From: Deltaproteobacteria bacterium
Lineage (GTDB): Bacteria; Desulfobacterota; Dissulfuribacteria; Dissulfuribacterales; JALVPX01
Assembly (NCBI GenBank): GCA_027023445.1
Contig: JALVVK010000020.1
Location: 1 to 60,595, forward strand
Reading direction: 5' to 3'
Length of the DNA: 60,595 nucleotides
Shown: positions 31,263 to 40,573 of the stretch, one piece after another
How positions within the stretch are numbered: the first letter of the stretch is position 1
Layout: every line of letters begins with the position of its first letter
The notes under the pieces: generated by a model
Databases searched by the model: none
The model's input: only the letters and a program-made list of their open reading frames with translations
What the model was told of the DNA's origin: nothing
Translations under genes and position numbers: made by a program

Positions 31263-32883
31263 TTCCGTCTCCCATTTCGCGCTCCAACTCGTTCCAAGCC
31301 GCTTTGTTAACCCTGATTTCAGACATATCCCTTAATTTCTTTTCGTAATTTGCCTTCAATTCCTGAAATTTCTGCTCTTCAAGCTTCTTTGCTATCCGCT
31401 GCCTTATCTGCTGCAGCGGAATTGGAAGGGCCGGGGTCCGATCCATCAGCTTTATTATAACCGCACGCCCGTTTATTTCTGTCGGAGGGCTTACCTCTCC
31501 CCTGGACAGCTTCTGAATAATAGCTTTTATTTTTTTATCCAGGTGATTAAAGGGGACTCTTTTGACAGGAATATCCCTCGAATAATATTTTTTGGCCGTG
31601 GCAAAAAAATCTTCCCCCCTGCTGATATCCGCCCAGATCTTCTCCAACAATTTCTGATCATCCTCAATTAACGCGAAACTCACGGTCTCCGGACGGGTGA
31701 ACTCGTTGATATGTTTCTTATAATATGCCCTGATCTCCTCATCAGAGACGGTTGCTTTGGGTTCAAATAACCTTTTTTCCAATTCTTTTATAAGTCGGTG
31801 TCCACAATAAAACCTGTAAACCCACTTGAATGGAGGCTTCTGTTCATAATGACGCTCAAGGGCCTCGATGGAAACAAGCGTCTGGGAAATTATCGTCTGA
31901 AGCACCCTGTTCTTTACTATATTAATATCCTGCTTCTTAAAGTGAAATTTTCTTCTGAATCTTAATTCCTTTTTAACCTGGTTCAGAAAAACCCCTGCTG
32001 TTATATTTCCCCTGTTAGTGGAAATCAGCACCTTATCCAGAAGTTCCTTTGGAGTATTGTTAAGGCTCAGTTTTTTGTAGAGATCCCTGTCCACTTTCAC
32101 ATGATATTTAGCCTTCAGACGTCTTACAAGATCAGCTGTAAGCCTTGCCTGCTCCTCATCCCATCTCTTTCTTTTTATTGCAATCTTTACCTTTTTAAAA
32201 TCCTTGTCATCAGGACCTTTTTTGTCCTTGATATGAAATATCACATAAAAACCATGCCAGGCTATCACATCAGAGGTCTGTCCCGGCACCATGGCATATA
32301 CCGTATGTTTCCATGCCTTGGGCATCCATATAGGCCGAACCCACCTTTGCTGATAAAAAAACCTGGATCTCGCCGCCTTATCCGCCTGTGAACGTTTAAT
32401 CAAACCGTCAAAAGTAATCTTGCCCTTAGCCAAATCCTGTACCGCCTTTTGGGCATCTTCTTTCTTCCTGAAGTAAAAAATCTGCATCAACCATCTGGGA
32501 CAATAGTCCTTACGATATATTTTCTTCAGGGTCTTGTCGCTGACATCTGTCTTATAATCCACCTCTTCATTTTTAAGGATCATAAGGGTCCTGACCTTGA
32601 GAAAGGTCGAAACCTTCTCACGATAGGTAGGATCCTTGTAAAGCTCCATGCGTTCCGCCTCGTTTACAAGAAGCTGCCAATTTATAAAGGGATCAGGGGT
32701 CTTGGGAAAAGGACTGTCCTTATCTTTATAATTCTCCCACCAATGCTTGAAATCCTCTACGGTGTAATTCTTCCCGTTTATTGAAACAAGAACCTTGTCT
32801 CCCCATGGCCATGCCATAAGAGAAGACGAGTACACACAGGGCAAAAACAGAAAAAAACAAAGAAACAGTGCTACTTTTCGCAT
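31252..32883 (-). CDS. SurA/PpiC-type peptidyl-prolyl cis-trans isomerase, exported
   Basis: 543 aa; signal peptide; ISRGEDFFATAKKYYSRD...KIKAIIQKLSRGEVSPPTEINGRAVIIKLMDRTPALPIPLQQIRQRIAKKLEEQK (parvulin-like); overlaps next gene by 11 nt. Confidence 0.8.
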   Translation of the reverse strand: MRKVALFLCFFLFLPCVYSSSLMAWPWGDKVLVSINGKNYTVEDFKHWWENYKDKDSPFPKTPDPFINWQLLVNEAERMELYKDPTYREKVSTFLKVRTLMILKNEEVDYKTDVSDKTLKKIYRKDYCPRWLMQIFYFRKKEDAQKAVQDLAKGKITFDGLIKRSQADKAARSRFFYQQRWVRPIWMPKAWKHTVYAMVPGQTSDVIAWHGFYVIFHIKDKKGPDDKDFKKVKIAIKRKRWDEEQARLTADLVRRLKAKYHVKVDRDLYKKLSLNNTPKELLDKVLISTNRGNITAGVFLNQVKKELRFRRKFHFKKQDINIVKNRVLQTIISQTLVSIEALERHYEQKPPFKWVYRFYCGHRLIKELEKRLFEPKATVSDEEIRAYYKKHINEFTRPETVSFALIEDDQKLLEKIWADISRGEDFFATAKKYYSRDIPVKRVPFNHLDKKIKAIIQKLSRGEVSPPTEINGRAVIIKLMDRTPALPIPLQQIRQRIAKKLEEQKFQELKANYEKKLRDMSEIRVNKAAWNELEREMGDGNEK

Positions 32884-33470
32884 CCTTTAAACCCCTTATC
32901 GAACCAGAGCGTCAAAATTTCCTGAGATACATGTTGAGCCAGAGATGTAACCGTGTTTACCATACCGAAGTGCATCACTTTCCTGTAGTCTGCCCCTTCC
33001 CTGTGATGATAGGTACTCCAGAGGATTTTCCCCGTGTGGGCATCCAGAATATTCACGTGCACAGCAAGTGAGGGATTCATCCCCAGAAATTGTCTTTGCT
33101 CCCCCATTGTTATCACTGAACCGGTGATAATGGCCTGAGCACCAAGACGACTTCCAAGAAGTCGAATCTGTTCAATGCTTGGCTGCTGCCCGGGTAACAA
33201 TTTTATCTGATCATATATATCACGGATGTCTCCCTCCTGCGCCACATCAAAATGGCCGGTCCTGATCATCTCAGCCATAAAAACACGGTAGAAAATCAAC
33301 CCACCAAGTGGGTACTGGCTTTCATTCGTAAAAGGAAGAACCGCTACCCGACATATTTCCTGCTTTGGAAGGGGAGAAAGGACCTGAAGAGTAGCCCCCC
33401 TTGGGCTACAGGAATAAAGAAATACCAGGATAATCGCCCCGATGACAGGGAATATACAGCGAATGCTCAA
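32871..33470 (-). CDS. Lipoprotein with CsgG/LpoB/GNA1162-like fold (putative)
   Basis: Signal + VFLYSC; CRVAVLPFTNESQYPLGG...RLGAQAIITGSV. Confidence 0.6.
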   Translation of the reverse strand: MSIRCIFPVIGAIILVFLYSCSPRGATLQVLSPLPKQEICRVAVLPFTNESQYPLGGLIFYRVFMAEMIRTGHFDVAQEGDIRDIYDQIKLLPGQQPSIEQIRLLGSRLGAQAIITGSVITMGEQRQFLGMNPSLAVHVNILDAHTGKILWSTYHHREGADYRKVMHFGMVNTVTSLAQHVSQEILTLWFDKGFKGCEK

Positions 33471-34957
33471 AATTCTGATTCCCAGGTCTCCTGTTTTTTA
33501 CCACGATTGCCGCCCGTTGAGGACTTGTTGGCCATACGCACCAGGTCCTTGATTTCTCTCCGGGCGGAATTACCCAATATATCCTTAAGCATTACCACAC
33601 ACTCAAGCTTCTTGTTCTTTGCCTCGGCAACATTTACACCGATCCGAGCAGGCAACTTCTCGCCTTCACTGGTCTTTACCACGCGTCCATCTTCGGAACG
33701 CACCTCTACGCACCAAAAGGAAATGGGCACCTCTCCCTTGTTCCCAAGATCCACAAACATGTTGCTCCCCTGCCGTTTTACCTGCAGGATCATGGAGGGT
33801 GGGGTCCTTCTAACGGCCACCTTCTGGATCGACTTGGCCATATTATCCGCCTTGTCCCACACACGCAACACCATACGGTAAACACCTTGGTTCACGCTGC
33901 TGCCGCCGCCAGTCTGTCCCTTCCACACAAAGCGGCTGGGAAGATTACCTGTACCATGCTCGCTGATAAGGGATTTGCCTTTTTCGTCTTCAATGGAAAT
34001 CTCCCACCTGGAAATCGGCTCGGGATGAATCAGCTTGGGCACAGCAAAGATACGGTCCCTGAAGGCCACGGAATCTCCCAAACGAACCCCACTTAGCCTC
34101 AAAGTAACGGCAGGTGGAACACTGTCCACGCAATACAGGCCAAGATACGTCTTTTCCGTGCGCCCTGACGACCAGTGAAACACTGCCTCTACAGGATATT
34201 TTCCATCCTTTACAGGGGCGAACCAGTCTGCCGTATATCCCCAGTGACCATCATTATACATGGGAACAGTGCCTATTCCCTTGATGTTAAGATAAAGATC
34301 GGGGGCCTTTCTGCCTATGGGGCGCAATTTCAGACGGCACTCTAACTTGTGACCTGGTTTTACATACAAGGGTCGCAATGATACCGACTGGATGGGGAAA
34401 AACGGGATCCTGCCAAGCACCTGTTCCATCTGATCAGGCCAAGAGGCAAATATATCCTGTGCCACGATGGGAAGCAGTTCTGCGGTCGAATGCGGCTGGT
34501 CAATACCAAGCAATCTCAGCATATCCGCTCTGGAAAGGCCCTCAACCCCAGACCACACGACTCTTGCGTCATCGGTTCTCAAAAGATACAGGGTAAGCCC
34601 CAAGGCACCGGGAGCCTTTTCCTCTTTCTGACAGATTGATCCTAACAAAACCAGGTCTGCTCCAAGCTGTTCGCGCATCCGCAGGACATAATAAGTACTC
34701 AAGGATCCCACCCTCCGGATGCGATGCCTGACCATGAAATTCATCATCTCCTTCTCAGGCACAACCTCAAGCCCCATGGACTTAAGCTCTTTGGAAAGAA
34801 GACGGGTGAAATTGAAATCCACTCCATTCACCCCATGAGACAAATCTTCTATGGGGAATACCGCAACCGTTGTGGCGTAAAGAGTGCCGGCCATAAAGAG
34901 GCCCAAGCAGAAAACCAGTATTGAAACACCAATTTTACGAAACATTTCAAACACCAC
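33467..34957 (-). CDS. Exported protein: FlgO/CsgG-like N-terminal domain plus Ig-like/FlgD-like C-terminal segments
   Basis: TTVAVFPIEDLSHGVNGVDFNFTRLLSKELKSMGLEVV...LGADLVLLGSI; FVWKGQTGGGSSVNQGVYRMVLRVWDKADN; ATGA overlap with the downstream gene. Confidence 0.55.
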   Translation of the reverse strand: MVFEMFRKIGVSILVFCLGLFMAGTLYATTVAVFPIEDLSHGVNGVDFNFTRLLSKELKSMGLEVVPEKEMMNFMVRHRIRRVGSLSTYYVLRMREQLGADLVLLGSICQKEEKAPGALGLTLYLLRTDDARVVWSGVEGLSRADMLRLLGIDQPHSTAELLPIVAQDIFASWPDQMEQVLGRIPFFPIQSVSLRPLYVKPGHKLECRLKLRPIGRKAPDLYLNIKGIGTVPMYNDGHWGYTADWFAPVKDGKYPVEAVFHWSSGRTEKTYLGLYCVDSVPPAVTLRLSGVRLGDSVAFRDRIFAVPKLIHPEPISRWEISIEDEKGKSLISEHGTGNLPSRFVWKGQTGGGSSVNQGVYRMVLRVWDKADNMAKSIQKVAVRRTPPSMILQVKRQGSNMFVDLGNKGEVPISFWCVEVRSEDGRVVKTSEGEKLPARIGVNVAEAKNKKLECVVMLKDILGNSARREIKDLVRMANKSSTGGNRGKKQETWESEF

Positions 34958-34966
34958 GCTTGGCGG

Positions 34967-35590
34967 TCAGGACTGGGCCCCCGCCGGTATAGTCGACAGC
35001 ATTTTGCGCACTACCCTGACCATTACCTGGAAGGAATCCTTGGCTGAAAGCCCAAAAAGCCTTCCAAGCACAGAATAACCACTGCCATGACCGGTTGACT
35101 GCCATATTACCATTGAGGTCTTTGCCTCAACCAGCCTAAGGCTCAAGGTAAATTCAGGATATGAAAAGGACCCTCTACGAGACTCTTCCATATTATCTAC
35201 CGATCCAAGGATAAATGCCTGAACACCGAGCCTCTGCCCCAGACGTCTAAGGGTAAGCTTGTCCAAAGGGGCCCCGGGATCAATGGCCTCTTCTCTTAAA
35301 ACGCTATCCACAATTCCCTTATCCACTACGTCAAAGAGTCCCATGGAAAGCACCTGGGTTATGGTTATCTCTCTGGCTCTTTCCGCTATAAACTGCTCTT
35401 TGGTATGGTTGGTAAATGGCAAAACCGCAACCTTTTTTATAAAGCCAAGCTGGACATCCTGCCTCAGAAAATGGTCCGAAGCCACATTGGCCCCGCATCC
35501 ATATAGAGACAAAATAATCGCCAGCATCAAAACCACAAGGAAGCCTTTCCGCATCCCTACACCCCCCGAAATTTTATTCCCCATGTTCAT
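34967..35590 (-). CDS. Lipoprotein with CsgG/LpoB/GNA1162-like fold (putative)
   Basis: LSLYGCGANVASD lipobox; VAVLPFTNHTKEQFIAERAREITITQVLSMGLFDVVDKG...RLGVQAFILGSVDN. Confidence 0.65.
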   Translation of the reverse strand: MNMGNKISGGVGMRKGFLVVLMLAIILSLYGCGANVASDHFLRQDVQLGFIKKVAVLPFTNHTKEQFIAERAREITITQVLSMGLFDVVDKGIVDSVLREEAIDPGAPLDKLTLRRLGQRLGVQAFILGSVDNMEESRRGSFSYPEFTLSLRLVEAKTSMVIWQSTGHGSGYSVLGRLFGLSAKDSFQVMVRVVRKMLSTIPAGAQS

Positions 35591-35624
35591 AAACTAACGC
35601 ACTCTCCCTCTTTATCCAAGCACA

Positions 35625-37700
35625 CTAAAAACCGGAAAACCTTGCTGTAAGCTGCCCGGAAACTGTCCACGAATTTTCGCCTGCCTCTGCTATCTTATAA
35701 GATCCATTTACGTTAGTTGAAAGATAACGGCTTATTCTCCAGCTCCAGAATGCGTTATACGTCTGCGTGGTCACTGTGCTGTACGCATATGAATAACCAA
35801 AACTTAACTGTGTTTTTTCCGTAGCAGCCCATGCTATAGTCAGGCTCCCGCCCCTGGTATTATCATGCCCGGATGCCCAGTTACTATAGCCAGAAGCCCT
35901 GAAAGACAAGACATCTGATGGTCTCCAACTAAGGTTCAGATTAGTATCAGTTGAATCTGTATCACCGGTATCGCTCTTACTGACAATATATCCTCCATAA
36001 AAATCCACGGTAATCCGCGGCGTAAGCCTTGCGGTCAGGTTAAGCCTTGAATTATAGCTGTCCGTATTGGTTCCGGAACTCAGATTATCCGCAGAGGTAT
36101 AAACAAGGTCAAGACCCGCATTCAGATCCGGGAAAAGGGCGGCTGTGGTATAAATAGAATAGCTGTCGGTAGTGGCTGTCTTGGTTCCCCCTTCATAGGT
36201 CTCATTTCTCGTAACGCCTGTACTCACATCCAGCGTATCAAGAGGAAAGGTAATCACGTTGAGAGAATAGGCCCTTGTCCTGCTGTCGGGTTGCCCGCTG
36301 TCCTTCTGAAGGCTATCAGTTATACTCAGATTCGAGGTGATAGCTTCCTTGGGACGCCAGCTCAACGACCCGGTCTGATTAATCCTGTCAGTGTTGACGC
36401 CTCCAGACGGTCTGGCAAAATCCAAGGACAGGCTGTAGGCCAAGGTAACCTTGTCCATTGGTCGATAATTAACCGAGGCGTCAGTAGAATAATCTTTATA
36501 GGTACGGGAGGATGTCACCAGGCCGGAACCTGAAATCTCTTCATAGGCCTTTATCTCCGAAAAATTAACTGTGCTTGTAAGTGGCTGCACCGCGGCAAGC
36601 TTGATATACCTGGCCTTTATCCCGGAAACCGGAATTTCAAAACGTCTGGACGAACTATTGTAGGAATAGGCCTGCGCTGTCACCTGCTGGGTCCATGTAT
36701 TTCCGTCCGGGCTTGTCCACACTCCCCATAGGAAGCCTGAAGCATTTGTCGCGCCCAGATCAGTGGTTGTATAAAGATATATTCGATCGACCCGAATAAA
36801 ATCCATTCTGATGGCAATGTTGGTCGTCTCACCGGGTGCCGCGCTGTATGCGATGTCCGTGGTACTGTCATTGGTAAGTCCTGAATTGACTGCGGGCAGA
36901 TCGGTATTTGGCGTAGTATCGTTCCCTGCATAGGCCTGAACTATATTATCCTCAATAAGAGCCGTGCCGGTTGCGCCCGTGTGGGCCGTGGCCTCTGTGA
37001 GATAATAGCTGAAATTTTGGGATAAAGATACGTTTAGTCTGTTATCCAAAAAACCCTTGGCCGCCCTGGCCGAGACCATGTGTCGGCTGGTGCTGGACTT
37101 TGAATCGTTCACCTTGTCCTTACTATCTGAATAATAATAGCTGTAGGCAGTCTTAAGCACACCCCAGCTCCAGTCCGCGTCTATTCCGTTATAAAAGGAT
37201 TCCGTATCCGTTGTCTTTGGCCTCTGGTCATCCGTAGACCAGGTCTGCCCGAAATAACCCCTCAGTGCGGGCCACAGAGGCTTATCCCATTTGCTTTTCC
37301 AGTTAGCCTGCCATGTCTTGCTTGAGGTATCCGGGCTGTCGGATAATCTCTGTTCAACGGCAGTAGCGGAAAGGCCTAAATCAAAAATGTCGTTTCTGGT
37401 ATTCAAACTTACAACAGGTGTATAAAGTTCAGATAACCTTCCATTGTTCCAATTTCGCGTATAACGGAAAGAACCCGACCAATCCATCGACTCAGAAAGA
37501 TCATATCCGAAATCAATATTGTAATACTGAAGTAAATTCTTACTGGTAGTGCCGTCGCCTGTTCTGGTATACAACCAGCTGCCGCTAAGCCCTATAGGCC
37601 TTGACCACGCCACAGCAGATGTAAAAGATAATGACAGCATAACCATTACCGCGACAAATTTCCGGTATTCGATTCGTAGCCGGCTCCCTTCCCTACCCAT
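35625..37700 (-). CDS. Large outer-membrane beta-barrel protein with embedded discoidin (F5/8 type C)-like segment; candidate porin of an electron conduit
   Basis: 691 aa; signal peptide; alternating amphipathic strands; ends ...WTVSGQLTARFSGF (C-terminal aromatic); insertion IRVDRIYLYTTTDLGATNASGFLWGVWTSPDGNTWTQQV...ARYIKLAAV...VNFSEIKAYE. Confidence 0.8.
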   Translation of the reverse strand: MGREGSRLRIEYRKFVAVMVMLSLSFTSAVAWSRPIGLSGSWLYTRTGDGTTSKNLLQYYNIDFGYDLSESMDWSGSFRYTRNWNNGRLSELYTPVVSLNTRNDIFDLGLSATAVEQRLSDSPDTSSKTWQANWKSKWDKPLWPALRGYFGQTWSTDDQRPKTTDTESFYNGIDADWSWGVLKTAYSYYYSDSKDKVNDSKSSTSRHMVSARAAKGFLDNRLNVSLSQNFSYYLTEATAHTGATGTALIEDNIVQAYAGNDTTPNTDLPAVNSGLTNDSTTDIAYSAAPGETTNIAIRMDFIRVDRIYLYTTTDLGATNASGFLWGVWTSPDGNTWTQQVTAQAYSYNSSSRRFEIPVSGIKARYIKLAAVQPLTSTVNFSEIKAYEEISGSGLVTSSRTYKDYSTDASVNYRPMDKVTLAYSLSLDFARPSGGVNTDRINQTGSLSWRPKEAITSNLSITDSLQKDSGQPDSRTRAYSLNVITFPLDTLDVSTGVTRNETYEGGTKTATTDSYSIYTTAALFPDLNAGLDLVYTSADNLSSGTNTDSYNSRLNLTARLTPRITVDFYGGYIVSKSDTGDTDSTDTNLNLSWRPSDVLSFRASGYSNWASGHDNTRGGSLTIAWAATEKTQLSFGYSYAYSTVTTQTYNAFWSWRISRYLSTNVNGSYKIAEAGENSWTVSGQLTARFSGF

Positions 37701-37745
37701 TCCGAATCCCTCTTAAGAGCCCCTTGAATATTCGTGCACTTATTT

Positions 37746-37788
37746 AAAAAAAAGGCCCTCTTGCCGGATTTACGATCAGGAGGACCTT
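37746..37788 (-). terminator. Intrinsic terminator downstream of the heptaheme cytochrome gene
   Basis: Minus strand AAGGTCCTCCTG-loop-CAAGAGGGCCTTTTTTTT. Confidence 0.85.
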
Positions 37789-37811
37789 AAAATTGTTCTA
37801 TTTTCTATTCC

Positions 37812-38912
37812 CTATTCATCCTTTGAGGTATGACAGACAAAGCATCCACAACTAGCGTTGGCACTCCCCGCGTCACACGCAGAATAATCCCAGCGTAGCA
37901 TATCCCTGTAGGGTGTACCATGCGCACGATGACAGGAAAGGCACATTACCTGATCACCCTCTGCCTGACCCGCAGCAACGTATACGGTAGCGCTCGACCC
38001 TGTCATGGTAGCCAGTCTGGCCTGATCTCTTGCCAAGGGAGCAAGGGGAGAATATCCCGCACCCCCATTATAGTTATGATACTCCTTACCTGCTGCCGTA
38101 TCAGAAAGCGCATAACCGGTCGGATGCAGCAACCAGGGGGATCCGCCATTAGAGGTATCAGTGCTTGTGTTCACATAACCATGAAAATTGCTGTGACAAC
38201 CAGCGCAATAAGCGCTCATTGAATAGTCGTCCGAAGATAGATTCACGCCTGAATGAACCGGGTCCGTGCATCCTGCATACTCATTATGATCTGAGGGACT
38301 CACTGTATATTCCCAGTCATCATCCTCAATACCTTTAACGCCAGTCTCATTGTTACCGTGAGCGCTTGAATTCAAAAACCTGTAAAAACCACCGGCAGCC
38401 CCGACTACCGCAGTCTGGGTATCATCTGCATGGTGCCTTGGAGTATGACAACTCTCGCAGTTATCAATGCGGTCATGACATCCCGCACAGGCACCTCCTG
38501 ATACAGGCCCCCCCGGAGCCGTGGTAAGGTTACCATCAGGAGTCATACCAGGAACATTAAGACAATTATGTCCCTTTGATCCATCCAAAGTTACCCAGTA
38601 AAAATTCCCGCCAGCCAAGGTATCTTTACCATAGGTAGGTGGAATATTGCTGAAAACATATGGAGTAGTTCCATTTGAGGACCCGCCACCCTTATTTGTC
38701 CCTGTATGACAGGCAATGCAGGGATCGGTCCCCACATTCAACAGGTACTTGTTCGGCCCATCGGGATCCACAACACTCCCGTTCTGTGAATTATGCATGG
38801 TATGACAGTTGACACACGGCCCGGAAACCCGGGCATAAACAGACGGTATAAGCGCAAGCGACAATATAATTATTAAAAAAACTGAAAATTGACACCATCC
38901 TCCCTTTAACAT
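37812..38912 (-). CDS. OmcS-like heptaheme c-type cytochrome (copy B); candidate extracellular filament subunit
   Basis: 366 aa; CVNCHTMHNSQNG, CIACH, CAGCH, CESCH, CAGCHSNFHG, LLHP, CLSCHRAHG, CFVCHTSKDE = 7 hemes. Confidence 0.85.
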   Translation of the reverse strand: MLKGGWCQFSVFLIIILSLALIPSVYARVSGPCVNCHTMHNSQNGSVVDPDGPNKYLLNVGTDPCIACHTGTNKGGGSSNGTTPYVFSNIPPTYGKDTLAGGNFYWVTLDGSKGHNCLNVPGMTPDGNLTTAPGGPVSGGACAGCHDRIDNCESCHTPRHHADDTQTAVVGAAGGFYRFLNSSAHGNNETGVKGIEDDDWEYTVSPSDHNEYAGCTDPVHSGVNLSSDDYSMSAYCAGCHSNFHGYVNTSTDTSNGGSPWLLHPTGYALSDTAAGKEYHNYNGGAGYSPLAPLARDQARLATMTGSSATVYVAAGQAEGDQVMCLSCHRAHGTPYRDMLRWDYSACDAGSANASCGCFVCHTSKDE

Positions 38913-38935
38913 GTCTTACCCCTCACTCCAACTAT

Positions 38936-38972
38936 ATCGCACCTGTCCCCCCCCAAGGAAGACAGGTGCGAT
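38936..38972 (-). promoter_or_regulatory. Perfect 12-bp stem hairpin between the two OmcS-like genes (attenuator/mRNA-stabiliser or terminator)
   Basis: ATCGCACCTGTC-ccccccccaaggaa-GACAGGTGCGAT; no T-tract. Confidence 0.6.
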
Positions 38973-39000
38973 TCGATCATAAACAATGCCCGTACCCTAA

Positions 39001-40101
39001 CTAATCCTTATTGGTATGACAGGCAAAGCACCCACAGGATGCATTGGCTGAACCAGCATTACAGGCAGAATAATCCCACCTGAGCAGATCAGCATGGTTA
39101 GTACCATGGGCGCGATGGCAGGATATACAGGTAACGATATCATTGCTGTTGGGCGTAATCACAGAGGTTGTGGTGTCAGGATTAATGGCGCCGACAGGAG
39201 CCGTCACATTGTACGTTGTATAAGCGCTATAGCCTGCACCGGACGCACTTCCCAGAGAAAAATCTGTGGGATGGCGCAGCCAGGGGGATGCCCCAGCACC
39301 CTGATAACTGACATTGCTTATAGCTGAAGAGGCGTGGAAATTGCCATGGCACTCGGCACAAAGATAACTGATCGTGTTGTTATCCGATGTAGTATAGCCG
39401 TTGGCCCCCTTATATCCGTTATGATCGGTGGAGCTGACCGTATATTCCCAGTCAGAATCCTCGGCACCCAGAATACCATTAAGGAAGCGGTAACTGGTAG
39501 CCGTTGTTAATCCGTCTATTGTACCATTGTCTCCATGGTGAGCACCACGGATGGCGGCATAATTATCAGTTGACGTATGGCTTCCATGGCATCCGTATGT
39601 GCCCGCACAGGTAAGCTGGTTTGTACCCCAGTCAGCGGCACCATTGGCTATACCGTTTGAAGTAGTGGCATTCCATCCGGGAGGTGTATAGCCGAGATTT
39701 GAATCAACACCGGCTACGCCCTTCACATTATGACCACAGGTATCATTGGCACCACCGCTGGTAGCCACCCAGTAAAAGTCACCACCCGCAAGGGTAAGCC
39801 CATTGCCCTGTCCCCCCGGATCAACAGTTCTGATCACAACCGGGATATTGTTGTTTGACCCCTTGAGCGCGGTTGCACCACTATGACAGCCGATACAGTC
39901 ACCCCTTGTAAGGGCCCTGTTTGGTGTTGTGGAATTATTAAATGCCATTGGAGCCCCATTCTGACTATTATGCATGGTATGACAGTCAGAACATGGACCG
40001 GACACTCCGGCTGACGCCGTGCCGGGCAGCCAGCTCACAAGGCCGATTGCCACGCAACCGACCAGTCCCTTGATAATTTTTGATTTTTTAAGATTAAACA
40101 T
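39001..40101 (-). CDS. OmcS-like hexaheme c-type cytochrome (copy A); candidate extracellular filament subunit
   Basis: CSDCHTMHNSQNG, CIGCH, CAGTYGCH (CX5CH), CAECHGNFH, LRHP, CISCHRAHG, CFACHTNKD; ATG at 40101 with RBS ggga preferred over 40125. Confidence 0.87.
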   Translation of the reverse strand: MFNLKKSKIIKGLVGCVAIGLVSWLPGTASAGVSGPCSDCHTMHNSQNGAPMAFNNSTTPNRALTRGDCIGCHSGATALKGSNNNIPVVIRTVDPGGQGNGLTLAGGDFYWVATSGGANDTCGHNVKGVAGVDSNLGYTPPGWNATTSNGIANGAADWGTNQLTCAGTYGCHGSHTSTDNYAAIRGAHHGDNGTIDGLTTATSYRFLNGILGAEDSDWEYTVSSTDHNGYKGANGYTTSDNNTISYLCAECHGNFHASSAISNVSYQGAGASPWLRHPTDFSLGSASGAGYSAYTTYNVTAPVGAINPDTTTSVITPNSNDIVTCISCHRAHGTNHADLLRWDYSACNAGSANASCGCFACHTNKD

Positions 40102-40398
40102 AGCCATCTCCCTTAAAGCATGCACTTAAACGCAACATTAACACTGGTATTAAAGACCTATACCAATATCCCTGAAACAATTTTGGAATTCTAAGATGAG
40201 AATACCTTCCGCTTATCACCCCCTTGCGAAATCCCCTGAAGCAACCTTCTGATACCAATAACTTTTATTCGAGATACTTCCCCCAAATATCTCGCCCTCG
40301 AAGGCCCCAGAAGAATTCAAAAAATTAATATTAAAAAAATTAACGCAATTGCACATTCTTTCTATTTATAATATCGACCATATTAGGAATCAAAATTA

Positions 40399-40426
40399 AT
40401 TTTAGTTCAAAAAAAAACTATGTCAA
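40399..40426 (-). promoter_or_regulatory. Sigma-70-like promoter for the minus-strand cytochrome/porin cluster
   Basis: Minus strand TTGACA (40426-40421) - 16 nt - TAAAAT (40404-40399); about 290 nt leader to the ATG. Confidence 0.5.
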
Positions 40427-40538
40427 CCATGTCAAACAAACTTATTTCAGTGGATTTATTTTGCATTTTACATGCCAGAGCCTTCCTGAAACCCAGACCC
40501 AAACCCCCCTATATTAAACCATCTTTACCTCTTTCAAT

Positions 40539-40573
40539 CTTATAATGAAAAAAATTTCACTTTTTATTATAAG
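40539..40573. promoter_or_regulatory. AT-rich inverted repeat
   Basis: CTTATAATgaaaaaaatttcactttttATTATAAG. Confidence 0.5.
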
